Part shown: piece after piece, positions 18,434-27,863 of the stretch
Numbering within the stretch: position 1 is the stretch's first letter
Layout of the letters: each line of letters begins with the position of its first letter
Source: Ruegeria lacuscaerulensis ITI-1157
Lineage (GTDB): Bacteria > Pseudomonadota > Alphaproteobacteria > Rhodobacterales > Rhodobacteraceae
Assembly: GCA_000161775.1 (NCBI GenBank)
Contig: GG704596.1
Location: 685,825-749,824 of the forward strand
Direction: 5' to 3'
Length of the DNA: 64,000 nt
Program-made: the position numbers and the translations under genes
Notes under the pieces: model-generated
Databases searched by the model: none
Seen by the model: the letters and a program-made list of their open reading frames with translations, nothing else
Told to the model about the DNA's origin: nothing

Positions 18434-19158
18434 CAGGACCAGTCCCCCAGCGCCTGCTGCCACAGGGTCATCGCGGCCACCGCCGCCGTGTCGGCCCGCA
18501 GGATGCGCGGCCCCAGGCTGACCACATGCGTGAAGGGCAAATCCTTCAGCCGCTGGCGCTCGGCATCGGAGAACCCGCCCTCGGGGCCGATCAGGATGGC
18601 CCACGGCCGGCCTTTGTCCTGTGCGGCCAGGCGCAGGGCCGATCCGGCCTCGGCCTCGTCGCAAAACATCAATTGGCGGCCGTCGGGCCAGTTGTCCAAC
18701 AGCTTGTCCAGCCGCTGCAGGTCGCAGACCTCGGGCACGAAGGTGCCGCCGCATTGCTCGGCCGCCTCGACCGCATGAGCCTGCAGCCGGTCCTGACGGA
18801 TGCGCTCGGAATTGGTGAAGGCGGTCTGGACCGGCATGATCTTGGCGGCCCCCATCTCGGCGGCCTTTTCGACGATGAAATCGGTCCGCGCCTTCTTGAT
18901 CGGGGCAAACAGCAGCCACAGGTCCGGCGGCAGTTGCAGCGGTCTGGTCTGTTCGAGACAGCTCAGAACGCCGCCCCGCTTGCCCGCCTCGGCCACCTCC
19001 GCCAGCCACTCGCCATCGCGGCCGTTGAACAGGGCCACCTGCCCGCCCACCGCCAGACGCATCACGCCGAACAGGTAATGGGCCTGCTCGCGCGTCAAAG
19101 GAACCGATTGCCCCGCACCCAGAGGGTGATCTACATACAGCCTGATCTTCGCACTCAT
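18433..19158 (-). CDS. rsmE: 16S rRNA (uracil1498-N3)-methyltransferase
   Basis: This is a 241-residue RsmE. The N-terminal PUA-like part (VPLTREQAHYLFGVMRLAVG) is followed by a SPOUT methyltransferase domain. The knot motifs ILIGPEGGFSDAERQRL (near residue 190) and VSLGPRILRADTAAVAAMT near the C-terminus bind SAM. It methylates U1498 of 16S rRNA. It is the first gene of a three-gene overlapping run. Its start codon is only 12 bases from the divergent ubiA start. Confidence 0.93.
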   Translation of the reverse strand: MSAKIRLYVDHPLGAGQSVPLTREQAHYLFGVMRLAVGGQVALFNGRDGEWLAEVAEAGKRGGVLSCLEQTRPLQLPPDLWLLFAPIKKARTDFIVEKAAEMGAAKIMPVQTAFTNSERIRQDRLQAHAVEAAEQCGGTFVPEVCDLQRLDKLLDNWPDGRQLMFCDEAEAGSALRLAAQDKGRPWAILIGPEGGFSDAERQRLKDLPFTHVVSLGPRILRADTAAVAAMTLWQQALGDWS

Positions 19159-19170
19159 GAGACCCTACAT

Positions 19171-20133
19171 ATGCAAGGCAATGCCCCAACACCAGACGGT
19201 CAGGTCGCCGACGCCGTTACCGGCAACTGGGTCGATACCCGCGCCCCGGCCTTTGCCCGCCCCTATCTGCGGCTGTCGCGCGCGGACCGGCCGATCGGGA
19301 CGTGGCTGCTGCTGATTCCGTGCTGGTGGGGCCTGGCGCTGGCGATCCTTCATGACGGTCAGCCGCGGTGGGGCGACCTGTGGATTGCCGTTGGGTGCGC
19401 GGCCGGGGCCTTTCTGATGCGCGGCGCGGGCTGCACCTGGAATGACATCACCGACCGCAAGTTCGACGCGCAGGTCGCCCGCACGCGCTCGCGGCCCATC
19501 CCCTCGGGTCAGGTCAGCGTGCGGCAGGCGGTGATCTGGATGGGCATCCAGTGCCTTCTGGCGCTCGCGATCCTGCTGACCTTCAACCAGGCGGCCATCG
19601 CGATGGGCGTCCTGTCGCTGCTGCCGGTGACGATCTACCCTTATGCCAAGCGCTTCACCTGGTGGCCGCAGGTGTTTCTGGGGCTGGCCTTCAACTGGGG
19701 CGCCTTGCTGGCCTGGGCGGCGCATCGCGGCACGGTCGAATGGCCCGCGATCCTGCTGTACCTGTCCGGCATCGCCTGGACGCTGTTCTACGACACGATC
19801 TATGCCCACCAGGACGCCGAGGATGACGAGCTGATCGGCATCAAGTCCACCGCACGCCTGTTCGGGACCGACACCGCGAAATGGCTGAAGTATTTCCTTG
19901 TGGCGACCGTGGCGCTGATGGGGCTGGCCATCATCGAGGCCGCCCTGCCGAATGCCAGTGTCCTGGCGCTGGCCGTGGCCATCGGCGGGCCATGGGCGAT
20001 GGGATGGCACATGGCCTGGCAACTGCGCGGACTGGACATCGAAGACAACGCGAAACTGCTGCAGCTGTTTCGCGCAAATCGGGACACCGGCCTTATTCCG
20101 CTCATCTTCCTTTGCGTCGCTTTGCTCCTCTGA
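19171..20133 (+). CDS. ubiA: 4-hydroxybenzoate octaprenyltransferase
   Basis: This is a 320-residue UbiA membrane prenyltransferase that attaches the polyprenyl chain to 4-hydroxybenzoate in ubiquinone synthesis. The first Asp-rich motif NDITDRKFD lies near residue 93 and the second, DTIYAHQDAEDD, near residue 209. About eight or nine hydrophobic segments are visible. The start MQGNAPTPDGQVADAVTGNW is the only good one. No Shine-Dalgarno sequence is evident, because the divergent rsmE start lies 12 bases upstream. Confidence 0.93.
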   Translation: MQGNAPTPDGQVADAVTGNWVDTRAPAFARPYLRLSRADRPIGTWLLLIPCWWGLALAILHDGQPRWGDLWIAVGCAAGAFLMRGAGCTWNDITDRKFDAQVARTRSRPIPSGQVSVRQAVIWMGIQCLLALAILLTFNQAAIAMGVLSLLPVTIYPYAKRFTWWPQVFLGLAFNWGALLAWAAHRGTVEWPAILLYLSGIAWTLFYDTIYAHQDAEDDELIGIKSTARLFGTDTAKWLKYFLVATVALMGLAIIEAALPNASVLALAVAIGGPWAMGWHMAWQLRGLDIEDNAKLLQLFRANRDTGLIPLIFLCVALLL

Positions 20134-20171
20134 TTGCACCTCGGTACCGGTGCCTGTAAGAGTCCCGCCCA

Positions 20172-22130
20172 ATGGCCCGAGGAGATAAGAAACCGCTCAT
20201 GCGCTTGCCGTTTTTCCTGACATCCGGGGTGATTTTTGCGGTTGCGGCGGGGCTGTGCCTTATCGCCGCCAGCCTGGCTGTCACCAAGATCGAAGAAAGC
20301 TCGGAGGCGGCGGTGCGCCACGCCCTCAGCTTGCAGGGCCACGAATGGGCCGAAGTCGAAGCGGATGGTCTGCGCGTGGTGCTGACCGGCACCGCCCCCG
20401 ACGAAGCGACCCGATTCAATGCGTTGACGGCCGCTGGGACCGAAGTCGACACCTCGCGCGTGATCGACGAGATGGACGTCGCTCCCTCGGGGAACCTGAC
20501 GCCCCCGAGATTTTCGGCCGAGATTCTTCGCAATGACAGCGGCATCTCGGTGATCGGCCTGATTCCAGCCGAAGCCGACCGCACCGACCTGGTCCGGCGG
20601 CTGCAGGCCTTGGACAAATCGGTGCCCGTTGCGGACCTGATGGAAGTCGCCGACTACCCGACGCCCGAGGGTTGGGACGACGCGATCTCATACGCCATTG
20701 CGGCCTTGGCCAAACTGCCGCAGGCCAAGATTTCGGCCAGCCCCGGCTTGGTCAAGATCAAGGCCATCGCCGACAGCCAGCGGGAAAAGGGCCGGTTGGA
20801 ACAGGAGTTGACGCGGGCCGCTCCGCCCAGCCTGCGCATCGGGCTGGCGATTTCCGCGCCGCGTCCCGTCGTCACGCCCTATACTTTGCGCTACCTGATA
20901 GATGACAGTGGCGGGCGTTTCGATGCCTGCACAGCTCAGAACGAACGAGCGCGCGATTCCATCGTGGCGGCTGCGCGAGACGCGGGCCTGACCGAGTCGG
21001 CCAGTTGCACGATCGGTCTGGGCGTGCCCTCGCCCCGCTGGGCCGATGCCGCCGGGCAGAGCATCAAGGCGCTGGCTCAGATCGGCAAGGGTTCGGTCAC
21101 CATGTCGGATGCAGACATCACGCTGATCGCCGAGGAGGGAACCGATCCGGCCTTGTTCGACCGTGTGGTTGGCGAGTTGGAGAACGCGCTGCCGGAAGTG
21201 TTCGCCCTGCATGCGGTGCTGCCGAAACCTGAAACCGACAAACACGACGGCCCGGTCGAATTCACCGCCACGCGCAGCCCCGAGGGGTTGGTGCAACTGC
21301 GCGGGCGTCTTGGCGATGAGCTGCAGCGCGACATGGTCGACAGCTATGCCCGGGCCGCCTTCGGCTCGGACCGGGTGCACACGGCGGCCCGCGTGGTCGA
21401 GGAACTGCCCCAGACCTGGCCCGTGCGCGTGCTGGCAGGTCTCGAAGCCCTTTCATGGCTGACCAATGGCGCTCTGACCGTGACGCCCGACAATGTCGCG
21501 CTTTCGGGCATCAGCCACGACCAGGACGCCCGCGCAAAAATCGCGGGGCTGTTGTCCGAGAAGCTGGGAGAGGGGCAGAACTTCGACCTGTCGATCACCT
21601 ATCAGCCGGTGCCCGAACCCGCAGAAACCCGGCCTGACCCAGACGCGTGCGAAGCACGGATCGTCGAGGTGCAGTCCGGTGGCAAAATCACATTTGAACC
21701 GGGTTCGGCCACGGTATCTGCGGACTCGCGCGACAGCCTGAACCAGATCGCCGAAATCCTGCGCGAATGTGGGCCGATCCGCATGGAGATCCAAGGCCAC
21801 ACCGACAGCCAGGGCCGCGAAGAAATGAACCAGCAACTGAGTCAGGCGCGCGCGCAATCCATTTTGAACGAACTGCGCGCCCGGCGGGTGCCCACCTCAA
21901 GCTTCTCGGCCGTGGGCTATGGCGAAACGCAACCCATCGCGGACAACGGAACCGAGGAGGGCCGCGAAGAGAATCGCCGCATCGAATTCCGCCTGATCCG
22001 GCCCGAGCCGGTCACGAGCGAAGAAACCGGATTGGAGGCGTTGGAAACCCCGGTCGGGGCGGACACGCCCGAGCAAGCGCAAGAAGATGGGTCCGAACCG
22101 GACGCAGAAGACCAGGCAGGGGATCAGTAA
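20172..22130 (+). CDS. OmpA family protein with N-terminal membrane anchor
   Basis: This is a 652-residue envelope protein. An N-terminal hydrophobic segment (FFLTSGVIFAVAAGLCLIAA) serves as signal or anchor. A long central region has repeats reminiscent of BON-like domains (HEWAEVEADGLRVVLTGTAP). The C-terminal OmpA peptidoglycan-binding domain lies near residues 500-615 (MEIQGHTDSQGREEMNQQLS, then SARAVGYGE-like SSFSAVGYGETQP). A proline/acidic tail follows. Starts at 20172 or 20199 are possible; GAGGAGAT would suit 20199. It probably ties the envelope to peptidoglycan. Confidence 0.85.
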   Translation: MARGDKKPLMRLPFFLTSGVIFAVAAGLCLIAASLAVTKIEESSEAAVRHALSLQGHEWAEVEADGLRVVLTGTAPDEATRFNALTAAGTEVDTSRVIDEMDVAPSGNLTPPRFSAEILRNDSGISVIGLIPAEADRTDLVRRLQALDKSVPVADLMEVADYPTPEGWDDAISYAIAALAKLPQAKISASPGLVKIKAIADSQREKGRLEQELTRAAPPSLRIGLAISAPRPVVTPYTLRYLIDDSGGRFDACTAQNERARDSIVAAARDAGLTESASCTIGLGVPSPRWADAAGQSIKALAQIGKGSVTMSDADITLIAEEGTDPALFDRVVGELENALPEVFALHAVLPKPETDKHDGPVEFTATRSPEGLVQLRGRLGDELQRDMVDSYARAAFGSDRVHTAARVVEELPQTWPVRVLAGLEALSWLTNGALTVTPDNVALSGISHDQDARAKIAGLLSEKLGEGQNFDLSITYQPVPEPAETRPDPDACEARIVEVQSGGKITFEPGSATVSADSRDSLNQIAEILRECGPIRMEIQGHTDSQGREEMNQQLSQARAQSILNELRARRVPTSSFSAVGYGETQPIADNGTEEGREENRRIEFRLIRPEPVTSEETGLEALETPVGADTPEQAQEDGSEPDAEDQAGDQ

Positions 22131-22131
22131 G

Positions 22132-22452
22132 TTGAACAGAACCGAATTCGTCATCGCCACCGCCATCATCCTGTTCGCGGCCTTCTGCATGGGCTGGTTC
22201 GCGAACTGGCTGGTCCATCGCCTGACCCGCGTCCGTCAGACTGACGTTGCCGATCTGGACCGCATGAGCCAGGAGTTGCACGAGGCCGAAGAAGCGCGGG
22301 ATCAGGCCATCACCTATCTGCAGCAGCGCGAGGCCGAGTTGACCAACCAGCTGACCCAGACCGAGGCCGAACTGGCCGCGGCCATGGACGGGCTGCGCGC
22401 CGCACGTCAGGAAGCCGAGGAATTGCGCGGCCGGATCAACAACGCCGACTGA
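22132..22452 (+). CDS. Small membrane-anchored coiled-coil protein (TTG start)
   Basis: This is a 106-residue protein starting at TTG 22132, one base after the OmpA-gene stop, behind a good AGGGGAT site. MNRTEFVIATAIILFAAFCM forms one transmembrane helix. Residues 40-100 are a heptad-like, Glu/Gln/Ala-rich coiled coil (ELTNQLTQTEAELAAAMDGL). The translational coupling suggests it works with the OmpA protein at the envelope. The family is not named with certainty. Confidence 0.72.
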   Translation: MNRTEFVIATAIILFAAFCMGWFANWLVHRLTRVRQTDVADLDRMSQELHEAEEARDQAITYLQQREAELTNQLTQTEAELAAAMDGLRAARQEAEELRGRINNAD

Positions 22453-22456
22453 GCGC

Positions 22457-22900
22457 CTACCAGCGCGACAGCGCGTCCTCGTCCTCGTCCTTGGCAGCGA
22501 CCCACTCCGCGCCCGAACCTGTGATTTCCTTCTTCCAGAACGGGGCGCGGGATTTCAGGTAATCCATCAGGTATTCAGCGGCCTCGAACGCATCCTTGCG
22601 GTGCGGGGCTGCTGTTGCGACCATCATGATCCGGTCACCCGGGGCCAGACGCCCATAGCGATGGATCACCAGCACATCGCCCAGCGACCAGCGGGTCTTG
22701 GCTTCCTCGGCGATCTTGGCGATGGCGCGTTCGGTCATGCCGGGATAATGCTCGATCTCCATGTAGGCCAGATCGGTCTGGGCCAGATCGCGCACGACGC
22801 CGGTAAAGGTGACGATGGCGCCATTGGCCGTGTCACCCGCGGCAAAGGCATTGGCCTCGGCCCCCAGATCGAACGGCTCTTGCTGGACGGAAATCCGCAT
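22457..22900 (-). CDS. moaE: Molybdopterin synthase catalytic subunit
   Basis: This is a 147-residue MoaE. Conserved segments are MEIEHYPGMTERAIAKIAEE (near residue 50), VIHRYGRLAPGD, and the catalytic HRKDAFEAAEYLMDYLKSRA followed by PFWKKE. With MoaD thiocarboxylate it converts cPMP to molybdopterin. It lies four bases downstream of moaD in a moaD-moaE pair, with pgsA upstream. Confidence 0.94.
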   Translation of the reverse strand: MRISVQQEPFDLGAEANAFAAGDTANGAIVTFTGVVRDLAQTDLAYMEIEHYPGMTERAIAKIAEEAKTRWSLGDVLVIHRYGRLAPGDRIMMVATAAPHRKDAFEAAEYLMDYLKSRAPFWKKEITGSGAEWVAAKDEDEDALSRW

Positions 22901-22904
22901 CGCC

Positions 22905-23150
22905 CTAGCCGCCGGTCATGGGCGGGAAAAAAGCCACTTCGCGGACGCCGGCCAGGGGCGCGTCGAAATCCGCCAGCTCCTGATCCAGCGCGACCCGCAG
23001 GGCCGACAGGTCGGCAAAGGCCGCGGCATAGCGGTCTTCGCGGGCGCTGAGTTCCGCCACCAGATCGGAGACCGTCGCCGCGGTGGTTTCCACCTTTTCC
23101 TTCGGCACGCCGATCCGCTCGCGGACCCAGGCGAAATACAGAACATCCAT
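22905..23150 (-). CDS. moaD: Molybdopterin synthase sulfur carrier subunit
   Basis: This is an 81-residue ubiquitin-fold protein ending in the essential Gly-Gly tail (FFPPMTGG). The start is MDVLYFAWVRERIGVPKEKV. It carries sulfur as a C-terminal thiocarboxylate for MoaE, whose gene follows directly. It starts three bases after the pgsA stop, so the three genes probably form one transcript. Confidence 0.93.
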   Translation of the reverse strand: MDVLYFAWVRERIGVPKEKVETTAATVSDLVAELSAREDRYAAAFADLSALRVALDQELADFDAPLAGVREVAFFPPMTGG

Positions 23151-23153
23151 GTG

Positions 23154-23822
23154 TCAGCCCTCCTTCAGATGGGGCATGGCTTTACGTAGGTAGTCGTAGC
23201 CGGTGATCAATGTCAGCGTCGCCGCGACCCACAGCAGCCACAACCCGATGCGGCCCGCCCAGAACATACCATCCAGCTTCCATTGCAGGCCCGCGATGTC
23301 CTCGACCTGGCCCGACAGGATCTGGTCGATCAGCGCGGCATCCATGCCGAAGGTGGACATGACGAAATAGTGCTCGAATATGCCCTGCGAAAACAGCACG
23401 GCGATCGCCACCATCTGCGCGGTCGTCTTCCACTTGGCCAGCTTGGTGACCTTGAGCGTTCCGGCCACGTCGCCCAGATACTCGCGCAGGCCCGAGACGA
23501 AGACCTCGCGGAACAGGATCACGGTGGCGGGCAGCACCAGCCAGGGCGTCCAGTGCTCGGTCGAATAGCCCACCAGGATCATCAGCGCGATCACCACCAT
23601 CGCCTTGTCGGCGATCGGGTCCAGCATCGCACCCATCTTGGTTTCCTGCTTCCAAGCGCGCGCCAGATAGCCGTCGAACCAATCGGTTATGGCCGCCGAC
23701 AGGAACAGGATCAGCGCAAACCAATCGGCATAGGGCCGCGTGAAATACAGAAACATCACCGCCAGGCCGGGCGCGGCCAGAAGGCGCAGCAAAGTCAGAA
23801 TATTCGGCAGGTTCCACTTCAT
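23154..23822 (-). CDS. pgsA: CDP-diacylglycerol--glycerol-3-phosphate 3-phosphatidyltransferase
   Basis: This is a 222-residue inner-membrane enzyme that makes phosphatidylglycerophosphate. The CDP-alcohol phosphotransferase signature is complete: DGYLARAWKQETKMGAMLDP followed by IADK, near residues 60-83. The start at 23822 (MKWNLPNILTLLRLLAAPGL) matches the family. Four to six hydrophobic segments are visible. It is upstream of moaD and moaE. Confidence 0.93.
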   Translation of the reverse strand: MKWNLPNILTLLRLLAAPGLAVMFLYFTRPYADWFALILFLSAAITDWFDGYLARAWKQETKMGAMLDPIADKAMVVIALMILVGYSTEHWTPWLVLPATVILFREVFVSGLREYLGDVAGTLKVTKLAKWKTTAQMVAIAVLFSQGIFEHYFVMSTFGMDAALIDQILSGQVEDIAGLQWKLDGMFWAGRIGLWLLWVAATLTLITGYDYLRKAMPHLKEG

Positions 23823-24013
23823 GCGCCGGACCCTACAACCATGGCCGGGAACAGAAAAGACGGCATGACAAAAAACTGCCAAGAACGCAGGTGTTTGGGC
23901 CACGTCAGATCATTCCGTCGCAGGCCGCCGATCGATGACCGTTTCCCCCTTGGCGCGGCGCCAAGAACGGTTCAGGTTGCGCAGGTATCGGCACACCAGG
24001 AAAGACCCGCCCC

Positions 24014-24913
24014 GTGACCTCACATATCAGAATCGACGCGCGCGCCAACCTGATCGGCAGCGCCTGGATGATCGCGGCCATGGCCGGCTTCGCTCTGGAG
24101 GACGCGCTGTTGAAAAGTGCCGCCAATGTGCTGCCCATCTGGCAGGTTCTGGTGCTGTTCGGGCTGGGCGGCGCGTTGGTTTTCGCCGGGGCCGCGTTGA
24201 TTCAGGGGCGGCGGTTGCTGCACCCCGATGTCCTGTCCAAGCCGATGAAGATCCGCGTGCTGTTCGAAGTCTTCGGCCGCCTGTTCTATGTGCTGGCCAT
24301 CGCCCTGACGCCGCTGTCCTCGGCCACGGTGATCCTGCAGGCCACGCCGCTGGTCGTGGTGGCGGGTGCCGCGCTGTTCTTCGGGGAAACCGTCGGCTGG
24401 CGCCGCTGGAGCGCCATTCTGGTCGGACTGATCGGAGTGGTGATCATCATCCAACCAACCGGAGACAGTTTCTCGGCCCTGTCCATTCTTGCAGTGCTGG
24501 GAATGCTGGGCTTTGCCGGCCGCGATCTGGCCAGCCGCGCGGCCCCGGCCACGCTGGGCACCACCGTTCTTGGGTTTTACGGCTTTCTGTCAATTGTCGT
24601 CGCCGGCAGCCTGTACCGGGCGTTCGAAGGCGCCGCCGCGGTGCCGGTGGACGCCCAAACCGCCCTGCACCTGACCGGAGCCGTGGTGATGGGCGCGGTG
24701 GCCTATTCTTCGCTGATGCTGGCCATGCGGACGGGCGAAGTGTCGGCTGTTACCCCGTTTCGCTATACCCGCCTTCTGTTCGGCATCGGGTTGGGCGTGC
24801 TGATATTCGACGAGCATCTGGACCAGACCATGTGGCTGGGCAGCGCGCTGATCGTGGCCTCGGGGCTGTACATTCTGTGGCGCGGGCGCCAGCGGCCTCA
24901 GCCCTTGTCGTGA
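24014..24913 (+). CDS. DMT-superfamily transporter (EamA type)
   Basis: This is a 299-residue membrane protein with about ten hydrophobic helices forming two EamA repeats (residues 10-140 and 150-290). It starts at GTG 24014 behind [27 protein letters not shown] in the first half and [20 protein letters not shown] in the second are typical DMT/RhaT-like segments. The substrate is unknown. Its 3' end overlaps the convergent uvrC end by 16 bases. Confidence 0.85.
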   Translation: MTSHIRIDARANLIGSAWMIAAMAGFALEDALLKSAANVLPIWQVLVLFGLGGALVFAGAALIQGRRLLHPDVLSKPMKIRVLFEVFGRLFYVLAIALTPLSSATVILQATPLVVVAGAALFFGETVGWRRWSAILVGLIGVVIIIQPTGDSFSALSILAVLGMLGFAGRDLASRAAPATLGTTVLGFYGFLSIVVAGSLYRAFEGAAAVPVDAQTALHLTGAVVMGAVAYSSLMLAMRTGEVSAVTPFRYTRLLFGIGLGVLIFDEHLDQTMWLGSALIVASGLYILWRGRQRPQPLS

Positions 24914-26778
24914 AAGAAATCATAGACCTTCTGCGCCAGACCGGCCGAGATCCCGTCCACCGCCTTCAGATCCGCCAGATTGGCGCGGCTGACCGCCTTT
25001 GCGCTGCCGAAATGCGCCAGCAGGGCGCGTTTGCGGGCCGCGCCCACGCCCGGGATTTCATCGAGCGGCGTCGCCCCCATCGCCTTGGCCCGTTTGGCGC
25101 GGTGGGTGCCGATGGCAAAGCGGTGCGCCTCGTCCCGTAGCCGCTGAATGAAATACAGAACCGGGTCGTTGCGTTTCAGGGCAAAGGGGCGCTGGCCGAT
25201 GCGGTGGAATTCTTCCTTGCCGTGGTCGCGATCGACGCCCTTGGCGACGCCGACCATGGGGATGTCCTCGACCCCGTGCGCCTGCATGATCTCGTGCACG
25301 GCGCTCACCTGCCCCGCACCCCCGTCGATAAGCAACAGGTCGGGCCACAGGCCCTTGTTGCGGTCGGGGTCCTCTTTCAGCAGGCGGGTGAAGCGGCGGG
25401 TCAGAACCTCTTTCATCATGCCGAAATCGTCGCCCGGCGTCAGGTCGTCGCCGCGAATGTTGAACTTGCGATAGGCGTTCTTCATGAACCCCTCGGGACC
25501 CGCCACGATCATCGCGCCCACCGCGTTGGTGCCCTGGATATGCGAGTTGTCATAGACCTCGATCCGGTTCGGCGGCGCGTCCAGATCGAAGGCTTCGGCC
25601 AGACCGCGCAGCAGCTTGGCCTGCGTCGCGCTTTCCGACATACGCCGCGCCAGAGCCTCGCGCGCGTTGCGCAGCGCGCCCGAGACCAGTTCCAGCTTTT
25701 CGCCCCGCTGCGGCACCAATATCTCGACCTTGCGGCCCGCCTTTTCCGACAGCGCCTGCTGCATCAGGTCGGCGTTCTCGATCGCGTCCGACAGGATCAG
25801 TTGGCGCGGCGGTTCCTTGTTGTCGTAGAACTGGCCCAGAAAGGCCTCCATCACCTCGGCCGGGGACACGTCGGGGCCGACCCGCGGATAGAAATCGCGG
25901 TTGCCCCAGTTCTGATTGGCGCGGATGAAGAACACCTGAACACAGGCCTGGCCGCTGTCCATATAGAGGCCGATCACATCCGCCTCGGCCACGCCGCGCG
26001 GGTTGATGCCCTGCGCCGTCTGCACCTGCGTCAGCGCGCGAATCCGATCGCGCAGGGCGGCGGCGCGCTCGAACTCCATCGCGTCCGAGGCTTCCTGCAT
26101 CTGCGCGGCCAGTTCCTCTTGGATCCGGGTCGAGCGTCCGGACAGGAACCGCTCGGCATCGCGCACGCTTTCGGCATAGTCGGCCTGCGAAATCATACCC
26201 ACGCACGGCCCCGAGCAGCGCTTGATCTGGTAGAGCAGGCAGGGCCGGGTGCGACTGTCGAACATCGAATCCGAGCAGTTGCGCAACAGAAACGCCTTCT
26301 GCAGCTGGTTCAGCGTGCGGTTCACCGCGCCCGCGCTGGCGAAGGGGCCGAAATAGGCGCCCTTTTCCTTCTTGGCCCCGCGATGCTTCTTGATCTGCGG
26401 AAACGGGTGGTCCTTGGCCACCAGAATGTTGGGAAAGCTTTTGTCGTCGCGCAGCAGCACGTTGTATTTGGGCTTGAGCTGCTTGATCAGGTTCTGCTCC
26501 AGCAGAAGCGCCTCGGTCTCGGTCCGGGTGGTCAGGAACATCATCGAGGCCGTGGACGCGATCATCCGCTCGATCCGGGGGGAATGGCCCGGGCGGGTAT
26601 AGTTCGACACCCGCGCCCGCAGGTTGCGCGCCTTGCCGACATACAGAACCCGGCTGTCCGCATCCAGCATCCGGTACACGCCCGGCGAGTTGTCGAGCGT
26701 CTTCACATAGCCCTGGATACAGGCGTAACCGGTGCGTTGGGGATCAGTTTGAGAGCTGCTGTCGGCGGTCATGTACAC
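24898..26778 (-). CDS. uvrC: Excinuclease ABC subunit C
   Basis: This is a 626-residue UvrC. The N-terminal GIY-YIG nuclease ([20 protein letters not shown], near residue 34), a UVR domain near residue 215, the RNase-H-like nuclease domain ([20 protein letters not shown] near 405) and a C-terminal helix-hairpin-helix pair ([20 protein letters not shown]) occur in order. It makes the two incisions of nucleotide-excision repair with UvrAB. Length is standard. Confidence 0.95.
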   Translation of the reverse strand: MYMTADSSSQTDPQRTGYACIQGYVKTLDNSPGVYRMLDADSRVLYVGKARNLRARVSNYTRPGHSPRIERMIASTASMMFLTTRTETEALLLEQNLIKQLKPKYNVLLRDDKSFPNILVAKDHPFPQIKKHRGAKKEKGAYFGPFASAGAVNRTLNQLQKAFLLRNCSDSMFDSRTRPCLLYQIKRCSGPCVGMISQADYAESVRDAERFLSGRSTRIQEELAAQMQEASDAMEFERAAALRDRIRALTQVQTAQGINPRGVAEADVIGLYMDSGQACVQVFFIRANQNWGNRDFYPRVGPDVSPAEVMEAFLGQFYDNKEPPRQLILSDAIENADLMQQALSEKAGRKVEILVPQRGEKLELVSGALRNAREALARRMSESATQAKLLRGLAEAFDLDAPPNRIEVYDNSHIQGTNAVGAMIVAGPEGFMKNAYRKFNIRGDDLTPGDDFGMMKEVLTRRFTRLLKEDPDRNKGLWPDLLLIDGGAGQVSAVHEIMQAHGVEDIPMVGVAKGVDRDHGKEEFHRIGQRPFALKRNDPVLYFIQRLRDEAHRFAIGTHRAKRAKAMGATPLDEIPGVGAARKRALLAHFGSAKAVSRANLADLKAVDGISAGLAQKVYDFFHDKG

Positions 26779-27062
26779 CAGATACGATTCTCAGCCCTCG
26801 GCTGCAATCTTGAGCGCCCCAGATCAAGAGAAAACAAATCCACGATTCCTGTGGATAACTGTGCGGACAAGTTTCCTTGGACTGGGGTTTTTCCTTGAAT
26901 CCATGCACTTTCGCCAGTTTGCACAAAAAATAGGCATTAACATAAACCACTGATAATTATGTATATTTTTCTTCATTTCGTACAAGCGCATGAAAAATAA
27001 GACAATTTTGTAACGGACATGTAACGCGGCCGCGAGCGGTGCAAAACTTGCGCCGGATTCAC
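26779..27062. other. AT-rich intergenic region with a lone DnaA box
   Basis: About 280 bases without a gene lie upstream of uvrC. They hold a perfect DnaA-box sequence, TGTGGATAA, at 26850-26858, and a markedly AT-rich block at about 26920-27020. It probably contains the uvrC promoter. A single box does not make an origin. Confidence 0.4.
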
Positions 27063-27842
27063 CTATTCAACACCCAGAACATCCGGCGTTTGCCAGCCCA
27101 GATGCTGCCCGCCGTCGACACACAGCAACTGCCCTGTAACCGCATGTGCATCCAGGAAATAGCCCAGCGCAGCGGTGATGTCCGACGGGTTTGCGCCACG
27201 CTCCAGAACCGTGTTCCTGCGCTGCGCCTGAAAATGCTCGGGGCTTTGCCGGTGGCCCTGCAAGGTCGGCCCCGGCCCGATCGCATTGACGCGGATCGTC
27301 GGGGTCAGCGCCTGCGCCGCCGTGCGTGTCAGGGCCCACAAACCCATCTTGGCAATGGTGTAGGACATGAATTCGGGCGTCAGCTTGCGCACCCGCATGT
27401 CGATCATGTTGACGATCAGGCCGGTCGCCACCGGCTCGCCGCTGTCGTCTACCGCCGGCTCCAGCCCTTGCCGGGCCATGGCCTGGGTCAGCACGAAAGG
27501 GGCCCGCAGATTACTCTCCATGTGCCGGTCCCAACTTTGGCGGGTCGCGGTATGGATGTTGTCGTACTCGAAGATCGACGCGTTGTTGACCAGGCAGGTG
27601 ATCGGCCCGCCCAACGCCTCGGCCGCGCGCGGCAACAGGTCTTCGACCTGGGATTCGTCCAGCAGGTCGGCCTGCAACGCAACAGCCTTGCGGCCCAGCG
27701 ACTCGATTTCGGAGACGGTTTCGGACGCGGCCCCTTGCGAGGTCGCGTAATGCACCGCCACGTCCATGCCGCGCCGCGCAAGATAAAGCGCCATGGCCCG
27801 CCCCAGGCGAACGCCCGCGCCAGTTACCAATGCTCGGGTCAT
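27063..27842 (-). CDS. Short-chain dehydrogenase, FolM/pteridine-reductase-like
   Basis: This is a 259-residue SDR enzyme. The N-terminal TGAGVRLGRAMALYLARRG has the Arg-Leu-Gly form typical of pteridine reductases. NNASIFEYD is the NAG-like motif. The catalytic segment has Asp in place of the usual Ser (NMIDMRV) followed by YTIAK, as in FolM/PTR1. It probably reduces a dihydropterin with NADPH. It could be a general SDR if that reading is wrong. It lies 21 bases downstream of an antiporter gene on the same strand. Confidence 0.78.
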   Translation of the reverse strand: MTRALVTGAGVRLGRAMALYLARRGMDVAVHYATSQGAASETVSEIESLGRKAVALQADLLDESQVEDLLPRAAEALGGPITCLVNNASIFEYDNIHTATRQSWDRHMESNLRAPFVLTQAMARQGLEPAVDDSGEPVATGLIVNMIDMRVRKLTPEFMSYTIAKMGLWALTRTAAQALTPTIRVNAIGPGPTLQGHRQSPEHFQAQRRNTVLERGANPSDITAALGYFLDAHAVTGQLLCVDGGQHLGWQTPDVLGVE

Positions 27843-27863
27843 GGACAGCCTCCCCAGGTCAGA

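Noticed and set aside
26779-27062. Chromosomal replication origin
   Set aside because: Only one DnaA box is present and none of the usual origin neighbours (dnaA, parAB, hemE with a long repeat-rich gap) is adjacent.
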